Positions 33,813 through 41,667 of a DNA stretch of 64,000 bases are shown one piece after another. The notes under the pieces were generated by a model. It saw nothing but the letters and a program-made list of their open reading frames with translations, searched no databases and was not told where the DNA came from. How positions within the stretch are numbered: position 1 is the stretch's first letter; each line of letters begins with the position of its first letter. A program made the position numbers and the translations under genes. This DNA is from JBDHAC01 sp039588215. GTDB lineage: Bacteria; Gemmatimonadota; Gemmatimonadetes; Palauibacterales; Palauibacteraceae. The stretch is taken from positions 1 to 64,000 of the forward strand of contig JBDHAD010000016.1 in assembly GCA_039588215.1 (NCBI GenBank), in the 5' to 3' direction.

Positions 33813-35367
33813 CGCTGATCGTCCCACCGTGTCGCTTGACGATTCCATACACCACCGCTAGACCGAGGCCGACCCCCTTGGCATCCGCCTTCGTGCTGAA
33901 GAAGGGGTCGAAGATCCGGTCCTGGATAGCCCGCGGGATGCCAACGCCGGTGTCGCTCACGACCAGCTCTATGACCGCGGGATCATCCGGCGCCTCGCGA
34001 GTGCTGACGGTCAGCTGGCCGCCCTCGAGCATTGCTTCGCCGGCGTTGATGAGTAGCGCGAGCAAAGCCTGAACGATCTGGTCACCGTCGCACACGACCC
34101 GGTCATCGGCGAGCTCGAGCTTTTCTCCCACCGTCACGTGACCGAGCTCCATATGATGCGCCGTCAGCTTGAGGGCACGCTCGACAAGCGCGTGGAGATG
34201 CTCCTGTTCAAGCTCGTGTGACCCTCCGCGAGCGTACGTGAGGAGGTCGTGCACGATCTGTCCGCAGCGCATCGACTCCGCGCGAATCAATTCCAAGTCT
34301 TCTATGACCCTGTCCTTCTCAGGTCCTTCCGGAAGCTGCTTCGCCACCTTGCGCGCGAGGAGCTTGGCGTAGGTGACGATGCCGGACAGCGGGTTGTTGA
34401 GCTCGTGCGCCACCGTCGCCGCCATCCTTCCGACGGAAGCCGACTTCTCCACCTGGATCATCTGGCGGTTGACTTCCTCGAGTGCCGCTGTCTTCTCGCT
34501 GACACGCTCCTCCAGCGTCTCGGACCAGTCTCTGAGCTCCTCGTAGGCGGATCTGAGATTGCGCGCCATCAGGTTGAAGGAGCTGGCCAGTTGGCCGAGC
34601 TCATCGGAGCGGTCGAGATCGATCTCCACGTCCAGCTTACCGGCAGCCAACGCCTCGGTGCCCGCCCGCAGCTTTCGGGTGGGAAGGTAAACCGCCCAGT
34701 AGACGATGCCCGCGGTCAGCAGCGTCGCGAGGAGGATGAGACCGGCAGCCACGGTGTTGCTCCGCCTCGACGCCGCCATGATCGCTTCGTCCACCACCGC
34801 CATCGGCAGCTGAACGTCCAGCACGCCGAGGACCGACTGGCCGGCGGGGTGAGCATGGCAGTTCTCCGAACAGCCGGTGGTGTTCAGGATCGGATTCAGA
34901 ACCCTGAGAAGCCGGTGGTCGTGCTCGTCTCTCCCCACGGACATGCGCGCGAGCTCGACCGTCGGCACCTCCACCAGAGGCTCCTGGGTGGCATGGCAGA
35001 CTCGACAGGGCTCCGCCTGCTCATCGACCCGGGAATGGACTTCACCCTCCACGCTGGAGAAGGTGATCTCCCCTTCCTTGTTGTAGATGCGAATCGCCTC
35101 GACACCCGGCTCGTTCCCGAGAAGCGAGATGTCGCGCCGTATGCAAGCTCGATCGTTCTCCATCATGCAGGACCGCAGACTCTGCCGGATGAAGTCGCTC
35201 GCCCTGAAGGCCTCCGCCTTGACGAGATCCTCGGTCATGCGCCGTTCACGGCGGATCGTGAGGGTGCTGTAGGTGAGGAAGACACCCAGGATCGTCAGGA
35301 GGAGGATGAGGAAGAGCCGGAAGCTCAGCGAAGAGCTTATGGAAGCGAGCGTCGGCCGATCAGCCAT
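33679..35367 (-). CDS. Sensor histidine kinase with haem c-binding extracytoplasmic domain
   Basis: A 562-residue membrane kinase. TM1 spans about residues 16-36 and TM2 206-227; the sensor between them carries CRVCH (121-125) and CSENCH (166-171), a CxxCH and a CxxxCH haem c motif. HAMP, a dimerisation domain with phospho-acceptor His321 in HELNNPL, and an ATPase domain (DTGVGIP, FFSTK, GVGLGLAVVYG) follow. It would sense redox state or a haem ligand and phosphorylate the NtrC-type partner. The tail is changed by a frameshift in a tandem repeat; restoring one base gives a stop overlapping the regulator ATG as ATGA. Confidence 0.95.
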   Translation of the reverse strand: MADRPTLASISSSLSFRLFLILLLTILGVFLTYSTLTIRRERRMTEDLVKAEAFRASDFIRQSLRSCMMENDRACIRRDISLLGNEPGVEAIRIYNKEGEITFSSVEGEVHSRVDEQAEPCRVCHATQEPLVEVPTVELARMSVGRDEHDHRLLRVLNPILNTTGCSENCHAHPAGQSVLGVLDVQLPMAVVDEAIMAASRRSNTVAAGLILLATLLTAGIVYWAVYLPTRKLRAGTEALAAGKLDVEIDLDRSDELGQLASSFNLMARNLRSAYEELRDWSETLEERVSEKTAALEEVNRQMIQVEKSASVGRMAATVAHELNNPLSGIVTYAKLLARKVAKQLPEGPEKDRVIEDLELIRAESMRCGQIVHDLLTYARGGSHELEQEHLHALVERALKLTAHHMELGHVTVGEKLELADDRVVCDGDQIVQALLALLINAGEAMLEGGQLTVSTREAPDDPAVIELVVSDTGVGIPRAIQDRIFDPFFSTKADAKGVGLGLAVVYGIVKRHGGTISVESAPGSGATFTIDLPREPSASGNSTTLTIDIRENLQLPGVAPT

Positions 35368-35465
35368 TGTGCCTCGCGGGCGTCTTGCCGTGAACCGAAC
35401 CTCCTAAATTTACCACGAATCTCACCTAGAAGCAGCCGGTGGTCTATCGACGATCGACCCCGGAT

Positions 35466-36281
35466 TCAGCCGATCTCCTCCATCAATCTTTCGAATCGGG
35501 CCCGTCCGAGGACATCCTCGAGGCAGAATTCTCGCGCACCACCGTCGGCCAGGACCGGGCCCAACATCTCGGTAGTGGAAGAGGACACGGCCTCACGCAG
35601 GTATCGCTTCAGCGTGCCGATACTTTCCAGATACCAGAGCAGCATCTCCTCGCCCCGAAGGAGATCCTCGACCTCAGACAGAGGCTCGCTGGACTCTACT
35701 CGGAAGAGCCAGGGGTCGCCGGAATCCGGCCGGGCTTCTCCAAGGGAAAAGGACGAATCGTTCACCGCGCTGACGACGCCGGATATAGGCATGGAGAGAG
35801 AGATCGCCATACCGTTGCGGGTGATCCAGCCACAGGGTTGATCTCGCTTGAGGTGAAGTCCGACGCAGGGCGTGACGATGCCATCGATGGGGCTGAGAAT
35901 GCGGAGTACGTGAGTGGCGAGCCCTACCTGCACCTTGCCCTCGTCCTCGTCACGCAGCCAGAAGTGCGGCGGCCGGTAATAACGATCCAGATACAGTGGG
36001 CAGTCTTCGAGCACGTGGTAGAGATGGGAGGTGATCTGCTCCTCGGTCCACGAAGCGGAGCCGGCGGGCGCAGCGGGCCGTGTGGCGTCTAGACCTGGCG
36101 GAGACACCGGCGCATCGGCTTTGCATCCGGCATGAATGCCGCCCCCGGCCAGCGCATGGAACAGCTCACAGCCCTCGCACTCGTAGGCGCGGTCGCAGAG
36201 GCGGTAGTTCAACACGCCCGCCAGGACCCAGAGACAGGGCGGCTCCTGTTGCTTGCGCTTGATCGAAGTCGTGCGTCTCAT
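35466..36281 (-). CDS. GcvH-fold protein without lipoyl lysine, Cys-rich N-terminus
   Basis: About 271 residues. The N-terminal part has a Cys cluster (CLWVLAGVLNYRLCDRAYEC then CELF) that could bind metal or a cluster. The core matches glycine cleavage H protein: HFWLRDEDEGKVQVGLATHVLR, then MPISGVVSAVN. At the lipoylation position the sequence is ITRNGMAISLSMP with no lysine, so it cannot carry lipoate there. The gene starts two bases after the preceding GcvH-like gene. It is the third GcvH-fold protein of the operon; its role in electron transfer or assembly is inferred from context only. Confidence 0.8.
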   Translation of the reverse strand: MRRTTSIKRKQQEPPCLWVLAGVLNYRLCDRAYECEGCELFHALAGGGIHAGCKADAPVSPPGLDATRPAAPAGSASWTEEQITSHLYHVLEDCPLYLDRYYRPPHFWLRDEDEGKVQVGLATHVLRILSPIDGIVTPCVGLHLKRDQPCGWITRNGMAISLSMPISGVVSAVNDSSFSLGEARPDSGDPWLFRVESSEPLSEVEDLLRGEEMLLWYLESIGTLKRYLREAVSSSTTEMLGPVLADGGAREFCLEDVLGRARFERLMEEIG

Positions 36282-36283
36282 CG

Positions 36284-37003
36284 CTACTTGCTCAGCAGGA
36301 ATTCCTCGGCGAGCTCGACCCATCCGTCCGGCGAGAGTGCGCGAGCAAAGCCTTGCACGGGCACACCGCCGTCCGGCAACAACACACCGAGCGTGGCGGA
36401 CGAAAAGGTCCGGAGTCGCTCCTTCGTATCCTCCATCCACGCCATCGCTAGCCGCCCGGAAAGGAGGTTCTTACGGAAGGTCGCCGGGTCGCCGACGCGC
36501 ACCTTCATCAGCCAGCCGTCGTCGTACGGGGCACGCGTCACCAGCAGCGGCTGATCGTCGACCTCGGGGTTCACGGCCAAAACCACGCCATCGACCGGAG
36601 AGACCATGGAGACCGCGCCGGAGTCGACCCCGACCCTCCACGCGCGCTGACCCTGATGCAGTTCGGTCCCGATCGGCGGGAGGTCGATCGAGCTCGGTTC
36701 GCCGAGGAGCTTCTGGGCGAAGTCGTCCATTCCGACCCTGACGACGTCTGCGCCCTCCGCGGCTGCACCCTCCGGGGCGGCCCACGTGTGCCCCTGGTGG
36801 AAGAAGTGTCCATCCCGAAGAGCGAACCACCCTTCCGGTGCGGGCCTGAATGCCGCGGCGGTGGCGAATCGGCCGACGGGATGCTGCGCCAGCCCGGCCG
36901 GCAGGCTCAGCACCTTCCAGAATCCGACGAGAAGCAGAAGGAAGGCGACGGCGATCAGGTACTCGAAGCCTTTCGTCGCAAACGGATCTACGAGGTTCTC
37001 CAT
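36284..37003 (-). CDS. Membrane-anchored GcvH-fold protein without lipoyl lysine
   Basis: A 239-residue protein with one N-terminal membrane helix (about FEYLIAVAFLLLLVGFW) and a GcvH-like domain. FFHQGHTW corresponds to the H-protein start, VRVGMDDFAQKLLG to its helix, and SPVDGVVLAVNPEVDDQPLL with DDGWLMKVRV to the C-terminal half. The lipoyl-lysine site reads VGVDSGAVSMVSP, so Lys is replaced. GAG at the start and a GAGGTGAG ribosome-binding site support ATG 37003. It lies nine bases from the HybB-like gene, indicating a shared complex. Confidence 0.83.
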   Translation of the reverse strand: MENLVDPFATKGFEYLIAVAFLLLLVGFWKVLSLPAGLAQHPVGRFATAAAFRPAPEGWFALRDGHFFHQGHTWAAPEGAAAEGADVVRVGMDDFAQKLLGEPSSIDLPPIGTELHQGQRAWRVGVDSGAVSMVSPVDGVVLAVNPEVDDQPLLVTRAPYDDGWLMKVRVGDPATFRKNLLSGRLAMAWMEDTKERLRTFSSATLGVLLPDGGVPVQGFARALSPDGWVELAEEFLLSK

Positions 37004-37012
37004 GGTCTCACC

Positions 37013-38332
37013 TCACATCGTGGCCGGTACTGCCGCAGGAGCCTCCGACCCGAACGGTGACTCCCGCGTCCAAGTCGAGAACGCGCGGTCTAAGACCGGC
37101 ATGCGATTCACGACCCAACGGAAGACCCAGATCTCGGCCGAGATCACCCCGAGGGTAACCACGACCTCTTGCCAGCTCGGCAGGTAAGGCATCGGGGCGT
37201 ACCAACGGTAGGCGATGACCGAGACGTTCAGACGGTTGAGGACGATTCCCGCGAGGGTCAGAATCGCCGCGACTCGAATCATGCCGAGTCTTCCGTGGTT
37301 GTGGCCGTGCAGGAAGAGGAAGACCGGCAGGGCGACGAACCCCACAAGCTCCAACAGATACCACGCGCCCCACCCCGTGCCGAGGTAGGCCCAGCGCTGC
37401 TCGTGCACGAAGACGAGAAGTTGGAGGAAGAGGTACACGAACATCGTGCCCGCGCAGATCTTCGCTAACCCGGTCAGGATGTCGGGATACGTGCGCTCCA
37501 GCCGCTCGCCGACCCGGTGGTGGAAGACCTTGTGGGTGATCGTACCCTCGAAGATCACCATCGAGAGACCCGCGAAGATGCTCGAGATGAGGAAGAGGAT
37601 CGGGATGAACTGGGAGTACCAGAGCGGATGCACCTTGTCCTGGGCCATCAGGAACAGGGCGCCGAGCCCGGACTGGTGTAGGAGCGACAGGGTGATGCCG
37701 AACACGACGGCGCCCAGGGTGAGGGTGTGCAGCCGCTTCCTGAGCTTCGGCCATCCGGCCCACTCGGCGATCACGGGCGAGAACTCGACGAACTCGGCCA
37801 CCATGTACAGGAGGAAGTGCCAGGCGACGAGGAACATTACGGAGCTGACGCCGAACGAGTTCCCGATGATCGGGTTTACGACCTTCCAGGGTCGGCCGAG
37901 GTCGAGCAGCAAAGCGCCGGCATAGAACACGTAGGCGAGGAAGCCGTTCAGGATCGTGACTCGCGCGATCGGCCGGTACTTCTCCTGGTTCATGACATAG
38001 ACGATGAAGCTGATCACGTAGGCCCCGCCGGCGAACGCCACACCCGTAATCACGTCGAAGCCGATCCACAGACCCCAGGGGCTGTCCTGGGAGAGGTTGG
38101 TGATCGATCCGAGGCCCTGCGTGAACCGGATCACCAGCAGGCCGATCGTGAGCAGAACGATGACGCCACTGATCACGTTGAATGGCGTGATAAGCCGCCC
38201 CTTCGGCTGAAGCTCCTGCAACATGAACCGGGCGAAGCGACCGAGCTCGCCGAGCAGGGTGGAAGCGCTGAGGTGGTCTGGGTGGACAGCAAGGCCCCTC
38301 GCTTCGCTCGCAGCAACAAGCTTGCTCTCCAT
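37013..38332 (-). CDS. HybB/NrfD-like membrane subunit
   Basis: A 439-residue polytopic protein of the NrfD/HybB (polysulfide-reductase membrane subunit) family with about ten helices. It shows conserved GLWIGFDVITGVAFAGGAY, ARVTILNGFLAYVFYAGALLLDLGRPW and FGITLSLLHQSGLGALFLMA. These subunits exchange electrons between a ferredoxin-like partner and the quinone pool. The ATG has GGAGGAG upstream and begins two bases after the HybA-like stop, so the two are a functional pair. No NiFe, molybdopterin or other catalytic subunit lies in the window. Confidence 0.93.
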   Translation of the reverse strand: MESKLVAASEARGLAVHPDHLSASTLLGELGRFARFMLQELQPKGRLITPFNVISGVIVLLTIGLLVIRFTQGLGSITNLSQDSPWGLWIGFDVITGVAFAGGAYVISFIVYVMNQEKYRPIARVTILNGFLAYVFYAGALLLDLGRPWKVVNPIIGNSFGVSSVMFLVAWHFLLYMVAEFVEFSPVIAEWAGWPKLRKRLHTLTLGAVVFGITLSLLHQSGLGALFLMAQDKVHPLWYSQFIPILFLISSIFAGLSMVIFEGTITHKVFHHRVGERLERTYPDILTGLAKICAGTMFVYLFLQLLVFVHEQRWAYLGTGWGAWYLLELVGFVALPVFLFLHGHNHGRLGMIRVAAILTLAGIVLNRLNVSVIAYRWYAPMPYLPSWQEVVVTLGVISAEIWVFRWVVNRMPVLDRAFSTWTRESPFGSEAPAAVPATM

Positions 38333-38334
38333 GA

Positions 38335-39204
38335 TCACTCCTCCGGCTCGGCCGATTCGGCCGATTTCTCCTTCCTCGAGGCCCTGCTCAGGGCCAGCAG
38401 GAAGGGCGGCACCACCGTAAGGACGAACGGAACCGCATACAGGAACTCACGCGTACGATCCGGATATGGCGTTGTCCCGAGATCCGACCGGAAGCCCAGC
38501 TCCTCGAACGGCACCGAGGCCAGATAGAGCCAGGAGGTCCCGCCCGCCTCGTGCTCGCCGTAAATGTGGTGCACGTACCGGTCGGGCTTCTCGTAGATGC
38601 GCCGGCGTGCCTCCTCGATCATCTCCGACCGGGGGCCGAACGTGACCGCTTTGACCGGGCAGTTCTTCACGCAGGCCGGCACCTCGCCTTCCTGGAGCCG
38701 TTCCCAGCACATCCCGCACTTGAGGATGCGGGGATTGGCGCTGTCGTACTCGAACTTCGGCACGTCGAACGGACAGGAGACCATGCAGAACCGGCATCCC
38801 ATGCATTTGTCCTCCCGCCACACGACAGGTCCTTCGGGCGTCTTCTGCATGGCCCTGGTCAAGCACGCGGAGGCGCAAGCTGGCCGGAGGCAGTGCATGC
38901 ATTGCCTCTTGACGAAGACCTTGCCCCCGCTCGTCTCGTAGCGGTTGATGACGCTCAATTGAGTCTCGGAGGTGAGACGCTCCTCACTGAAGTCGATCTC
39001 GCTGGAGGGCTTCGGAAGGCCGTTCGCCTCGGCGCACGCGAACTCGCACATGCGGCAGCCCGCGCACATCGTGGTGTCCACCAGGACGGCCATCGGGTCG
39101 GTACCGTTGGCGGGCCCCTCGACCTCCTGGCCCGCGAGGTTCTTTCCGACGAGGGCCGAGCCACTCGCGACGCAGAGCGTCTTGACAGCGGTTCTTCTAT
39201 CCAT
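38335..39204 (-). CDS. HybA-like protein with four [4Fe-4S] motifs
   Basis: A 289-residue iron-sulfur electron-transfer protein. A short Tat-like start (DRRTAVK) suggests export of a folded cofactor protein. Four ferredoxin-type Cys clusters follow: CAGCRMCEFAC (47-57), CMHCLRPACASAC (102-114), CMGCRFCMVSC (134-144) and CGMCWERLQEGEVPACVKNC (163-182). A C-terminal membrane helix (YAVPFVLTVVPPFLLAL) anchors it. It relays electrons to the HybB-like subunit. A catalytic partner must come from elsewhere, if one exists. Confidence 0.93.
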   Translation of the reverse strand: MDRRTAVKTLCVASGSALVGKNLAGQEVEGPANGTDPMAVLVDTTMCAGCRMCEFACAEANGLPKPSSEIDFSEERLTSETQLSVINRYETSGGKVFVKRQCMHCLRPACASACLTRAMQKTPEGPVVWREDKCMGCRFCMVSCPFDVPKFEYDSANPRILKCGMCWERLQEGEVPACVKNCPVKAVTFGPRSEMIEEARRRIYEKPDRYVHHIYGEHEAGGTSWLYLASVPFEELGFRSDLGTTPYPDRTREFLYAVPFVLTVVPPFLLALSRASRKEKSAESAEPEE

Positions 39205-39278
39205 GAATCCCCCGGCGATCTGTCAGCTGGATCTTTCAGCCGAACGACTGAGCCGCCTGCTGAGTGCTGCCCCGCTCG

Positions 39279-39953
39279 TCAGGTGGAGCCCAGGAAATCC
39301 TTCTCGAACCGTTGCCAGGCTTCATCGTCGAGCTGTGTCAGAACTCCGACCGGGATTTCTCCTCCGTCGGCCAGCATCAGCCCCGATCCGCCATGAGGGG
39401 TCAGGCCGAGGATGCCGTCGCGGATGTCTCCGTATCTCCGCTTCGTCCACTCCACCGCCTCATCGGAGATCAGCCAGCTCCCGATCTCGGCGGAAAGCCG
39501 GTCGGGCCTGACCCGGCAGACCCAACCCTCATCCCAGATCGCTTCGCTCCAGCTCGCGTCGCTGGTAGCTCGAGGATTGGTCGCGACAATCCGCCCACCC
39601 GTGGGCGAGCGAACGACCAACTCTCGATCGCCGGCGACGATGCGAGCGATCGGGTCGCCTTCCTCGATTCTCCCGAGCTCACCGCGCGGCTCGATCTGGC
39701 TCGATTTCCCCACGAGTCCGAGCAACAGGGGATGGATCCCCAGCTCGACGTCGCCCTCCGGATGCAAGCGACCCCAGGTGAGCGTCGGGTGGAGGAAGAC
39801 CCCATCGGGCAGGTTCCCGACGATATCCGTCAACGGGAGCGGTACCGAATACGGGCCCTTGAGCTCGAGGGCACGCCGTCGCGGCCGCTCGACCAGGAAG
39901 TGGTAGGCCGTGAGCGCGATAACGACCACAATCAGGAAAAGTACGCCACCCAT
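39279..39953 (-). CDS. Membrane-anchored GcvH-fold protein without lipoyl lysine (first operon gene)
   Basis: A 224-residue protein with an N-terminal helix (MGGVLFLIVVVIALTAYHF) and a GcvH-like domain: VFLHPTLTWGRLHPEGDVELG, GDPIARIVAGDRELVVRSPTGG, then DEGWVCRVRP. The H-protein lipoyl-lysine position is occupied by DREL, so no lipoate can be attached there. The ATG at 39953 has GGAGG six bases upstream; the longer upstream frame is not protein-like. It is the promoter-proximal gene, directly downstream of the sigma-54 promoter. Confidence 0.83.
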   Translation of the reverse strand: MGGVLFLIVVVIALTAYHFLVERPRRRALELKGPYSVPLPLTDIVGNLPDGVFLHPTLTWGRLHPEGDVELGIHPLLLGLVGKSSQIEPRGELGRIEEGDPIARIVAGDRELVVRSPTGGRIVATNPRATSDASWSEAIWDEGWVCRVRPDRLSAEIGSWLISDEAVEWTKRRYGDIRDGILGLTPHGGSGLMLADGGEIPVGVLTQLDDEAWQRFEKDFLGST

Positions 39954-39988
39954 GACAACCTCCATTTCAGCGATTCGCCTCCTTACAA

Positions 39989-40004
39989 GGCAATCGCAAT
40001 GCCA
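39989..40004 (-). promoter_or_regulatory. Sigma-54 (-24/-12) promoter for the redox operon
   Basis: On the minus strand the sequence is TGGCATTGCGATTGCC: GG and GC spaced by exactly ten bases, with TGGCA and TTGC boxes close to the TGGCACG-N4-TTGC consensus. It lies about 36 bases upstream of the first GcvH-like ATG, and the operon encodes a sigma-54 activator. The start site would be near 39978. Confidence 0.78.
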
Positions 40005-40091
40005 CGGAGCGGCGACGTTGTGCATCGGGTCTAACCGACTACGGTGTAACCTCTTATGGGGTAGCGACGACAAAGGGTCAGTGAGCGGAGT

Positions 40092-40108
40092 TGTCGAAGA
40101 TTTCGACA
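40092..40108. promoter_or_regulatory. Perfect palindrome, likely activator-binding site (UAS)
   Basis: TGTCGAA GAT TTCGACA is a perfect 7-bp inverted repeat with a 3-base spacer, about 115 bases upstream of the predicted sigma-54 start site, the usual distance for an enhancer-binding protein. Confidence 0.65.
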
Positions 40109-40171
40109 GCGTATTCAGGGCGTCCGTGGAGAATTGATACGGAGGCTATGTACAGAGCCTCAACATGCCTG

Positions 40172-40210
40172 TGTTGAATCTCTCCACAGTCGGTGTGGTG
40201 ATTCTCGACA
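40172..40210. promoter_or_regulatory. Two degenerate copies of the palindrome (UAS candidates)
   Basis: TGTTGAA TCT CTCCACA (40172-40188) and TGTGGTG ATT CTCGACA (40194-40210) keep 12 and 11 of 17 positions of the perfect palindrome. They are spaced 22 bases apart, two helical turns, as expected for cooperative binding. Confidence 0.5.
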
Positions 40211-40348
40211 GTTGAAGTTCGCGTGCCAGTGGCGAGGGCGAGTGTCAAACGGCGTGGCGGACCGGAGCACGCGAGCCGCGCTTTCGGACTTGCCGACGCA
40301 ACCCCCTCACGCTCCTTTCCGGCCACGGCACCCTAGGACGGGAGCGCG

Positions 40349-41599
40349 ATGCCACTCCTATGCAGGGAACCGGTCCAGTTTGAACGTGAACACACGATGG
40401 TGAGTCCCGGGGACCCGGTGTTCTCGGTGCGAACGCCGACACGCTTGATCCGGCGTCCAGTGTACTACGCCCTGGCGTTCGCGATGCTCGGCTCGGTGGC
40501 AGCCATGGCGCCTGCCTCCGGACAGGACCAGGCGTCGGACCGGATTGGTCCGCCCGAGGTACATACCGACGGCCGGGTCACCTTCCGCCGGCGCGCGCCC
40601 GACGCGAACGACGTGAGGCTCGTCCTCGAGGGCAGCGGACCGACGTCGATGTTACGGAACGAAGACGGGGTCTGGAGTCTCACGACCGACCCACTCTCCC
40701 CCGATTTCTACACGTACCATTTTCTCGTGGACGGCACCCCGGCCGGAGACCCCGCGAATCCACTCGGGAAGCCGGTCATCACCGGTGGCCAGGAGGGTCT
40801 CGTCCACGTGCCCGGTCCCGACACGCTCGTATGGGAGCAGGGCGACGCCCCACCCGGGGCTCTCCGCCGGCACGTGTACGAATCTCACGTCATCGGGGAA
40901 GAGCGAGAGCTGTGGGTGTACACGCCACCGGGATACGAGCAAGGGGCCACTCCCGGCTACCCGGTGCTGTACCTCCTGCACGGGGTGATGGACGACGCGC
41001 GCGCGTGGACCACTGCGGGACGCGCGCACGTGATTCTCGACAACCTCATCGCGCGCGGCCAGGCGGAGCCGATGCTCGTGGTGATGCCGCTCGGATACGG
41101 CTTCGCGGACGCGCCCGAACGCGCGCCCACACTGCTGGGTCCGATCGACCACCGCCCCCTCATGGACGCGTTCGCGGAGTCGCTCCTGCGCGAGGTGATA
41201 CCGCTCGTCGAGGAATCCTACGCCGTGCGGGCCGACCCCGACTCCCGAGCGATCGCCGGTCTCTCGATGGGTGGCTCGCAGGCGCTTTATGTCGGGATGA
41301 ACCACCCGGACCGCTTCGGGTGGGTCGTCTCGATGAGCGGTGCCCTCATCATGTACGGCGGCAGGTTTGATGAACTGTTCCCTGGCGCAGGCGACGGTTC
41401 TCTCGAGCGGGTCCGACTGATTTCGATGACGACCGGAGCAGAGGACTTCGTACTCGGGGTAAACCGGCAATTCTCCGAGTGGTTGGCAGCGCGAGGCGTC
41501 TCCGTTGCGTATCAGGAGACGCCGGGCGGCCACACGTGGGGTGTATGGCGCCGCGCGCTGACGAGCCTCGCGCCGCTCCTGTTCAAGCCTGCACGGTAG
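40349..41599 (+). CDS. Secreted esterase (alpha/beta hydrolase with N-terminal E-set/CBM48-like domain)
   Basis: A 416-residue protein. After an export signal (around RRPVYYALAFAMLG, cleaved near SGQ) comes an E-set domain (VTFRRRAPDANDVRLVLEG, FYTYHFLVDG) and an esterase-D-like alpha/beta hydrolase. The nucleophile Ser is in GLSMGGSQ, the likely Asp lies in the TTGAEDFVLG region and His in GGHTWGVW. Such enzymes resemble feruloyl/acetylxylan esterases. The start is uncertain: ATG at 40349 or at 40397 nearer the signal peptide. Confidence 0.88.
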   Translation: MPLLCREPVQFEREHTMVSPGDPVFSVRTPTRLIRRPVYYALAFAMLGSVAAMAPASGQDQASDRIGPPEVHTDGRVTFRRRAPDANDVRLVLEGSGPTSMLRNEDGVWSLTTDPLSPDFYTYHFLVDGTPAGDPANPLGKPVITGGQEGLVHVPGPDTLVWEQGDAPPGALRRHVYESHVIGEERELWVYTPPGYEQGATPGYPVLYLLHGVMDDARAWTTAGRAHVILDNLIARGQAEPMLVVMPLGYGFADAPERAPTLLGPIDHRPLMDAFAESLLREVIPLVEESYAVRADPDSRAIAGLSMGGSQALYVGMNHPDRFGWVVSMSGALIMYGGRFDELFPGAGDGSLERVRLISMTTGAEDFVLGVNRQFSEWLAARGVSVAYQETPGGHTWGVWRRALTSLAPLLFKPAR

Positions 41600-41650
41600 C
41601 TCCCCCCGAGTCCATGCCCTTCTGAGGGAGCAGGCTTCGGGGGGGGGGAG
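41600..41650. terminator. Bidirectional hairpin with G/C runs
   Basis: CTCCCCCCGA (41600-41609) pairs with TCGGGGGG and AG in the opposite arm, whose run has ten G (41639-41648). It sits between the convergent esterase and peroxiredoxin genes. The long G run could also miscount in sequencing. Confidence 0.55.
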
Positions 41651-41667
41651 GGTAGTGCCGGGCGCCG

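Larger units (their letters stand above)
39954..40348. other. Regulatory region of the redox operon and esterase gene
   Basis: This 395-base divergent region has no gene. It holds a sigma-54 promoter (39989-40004), a perfect 17-bp palindrome (40092-40108) and two degenerate relatives (40172-40188, 40194-40210). Confidence 0.7.

Noticed and set aside
34249..35841. 530-codon plus-strand frame opposite the sensor kinase
   Set aside because: The minus-strand kinase has all expected motifs; the plus frame is a shadow.
41639..41648. Run of ten G as a phase-variable tract
   Set aside because: It lies between convergent genes inside a hairpin, not in a coding region or promoter, so switching of a gene is not supported.
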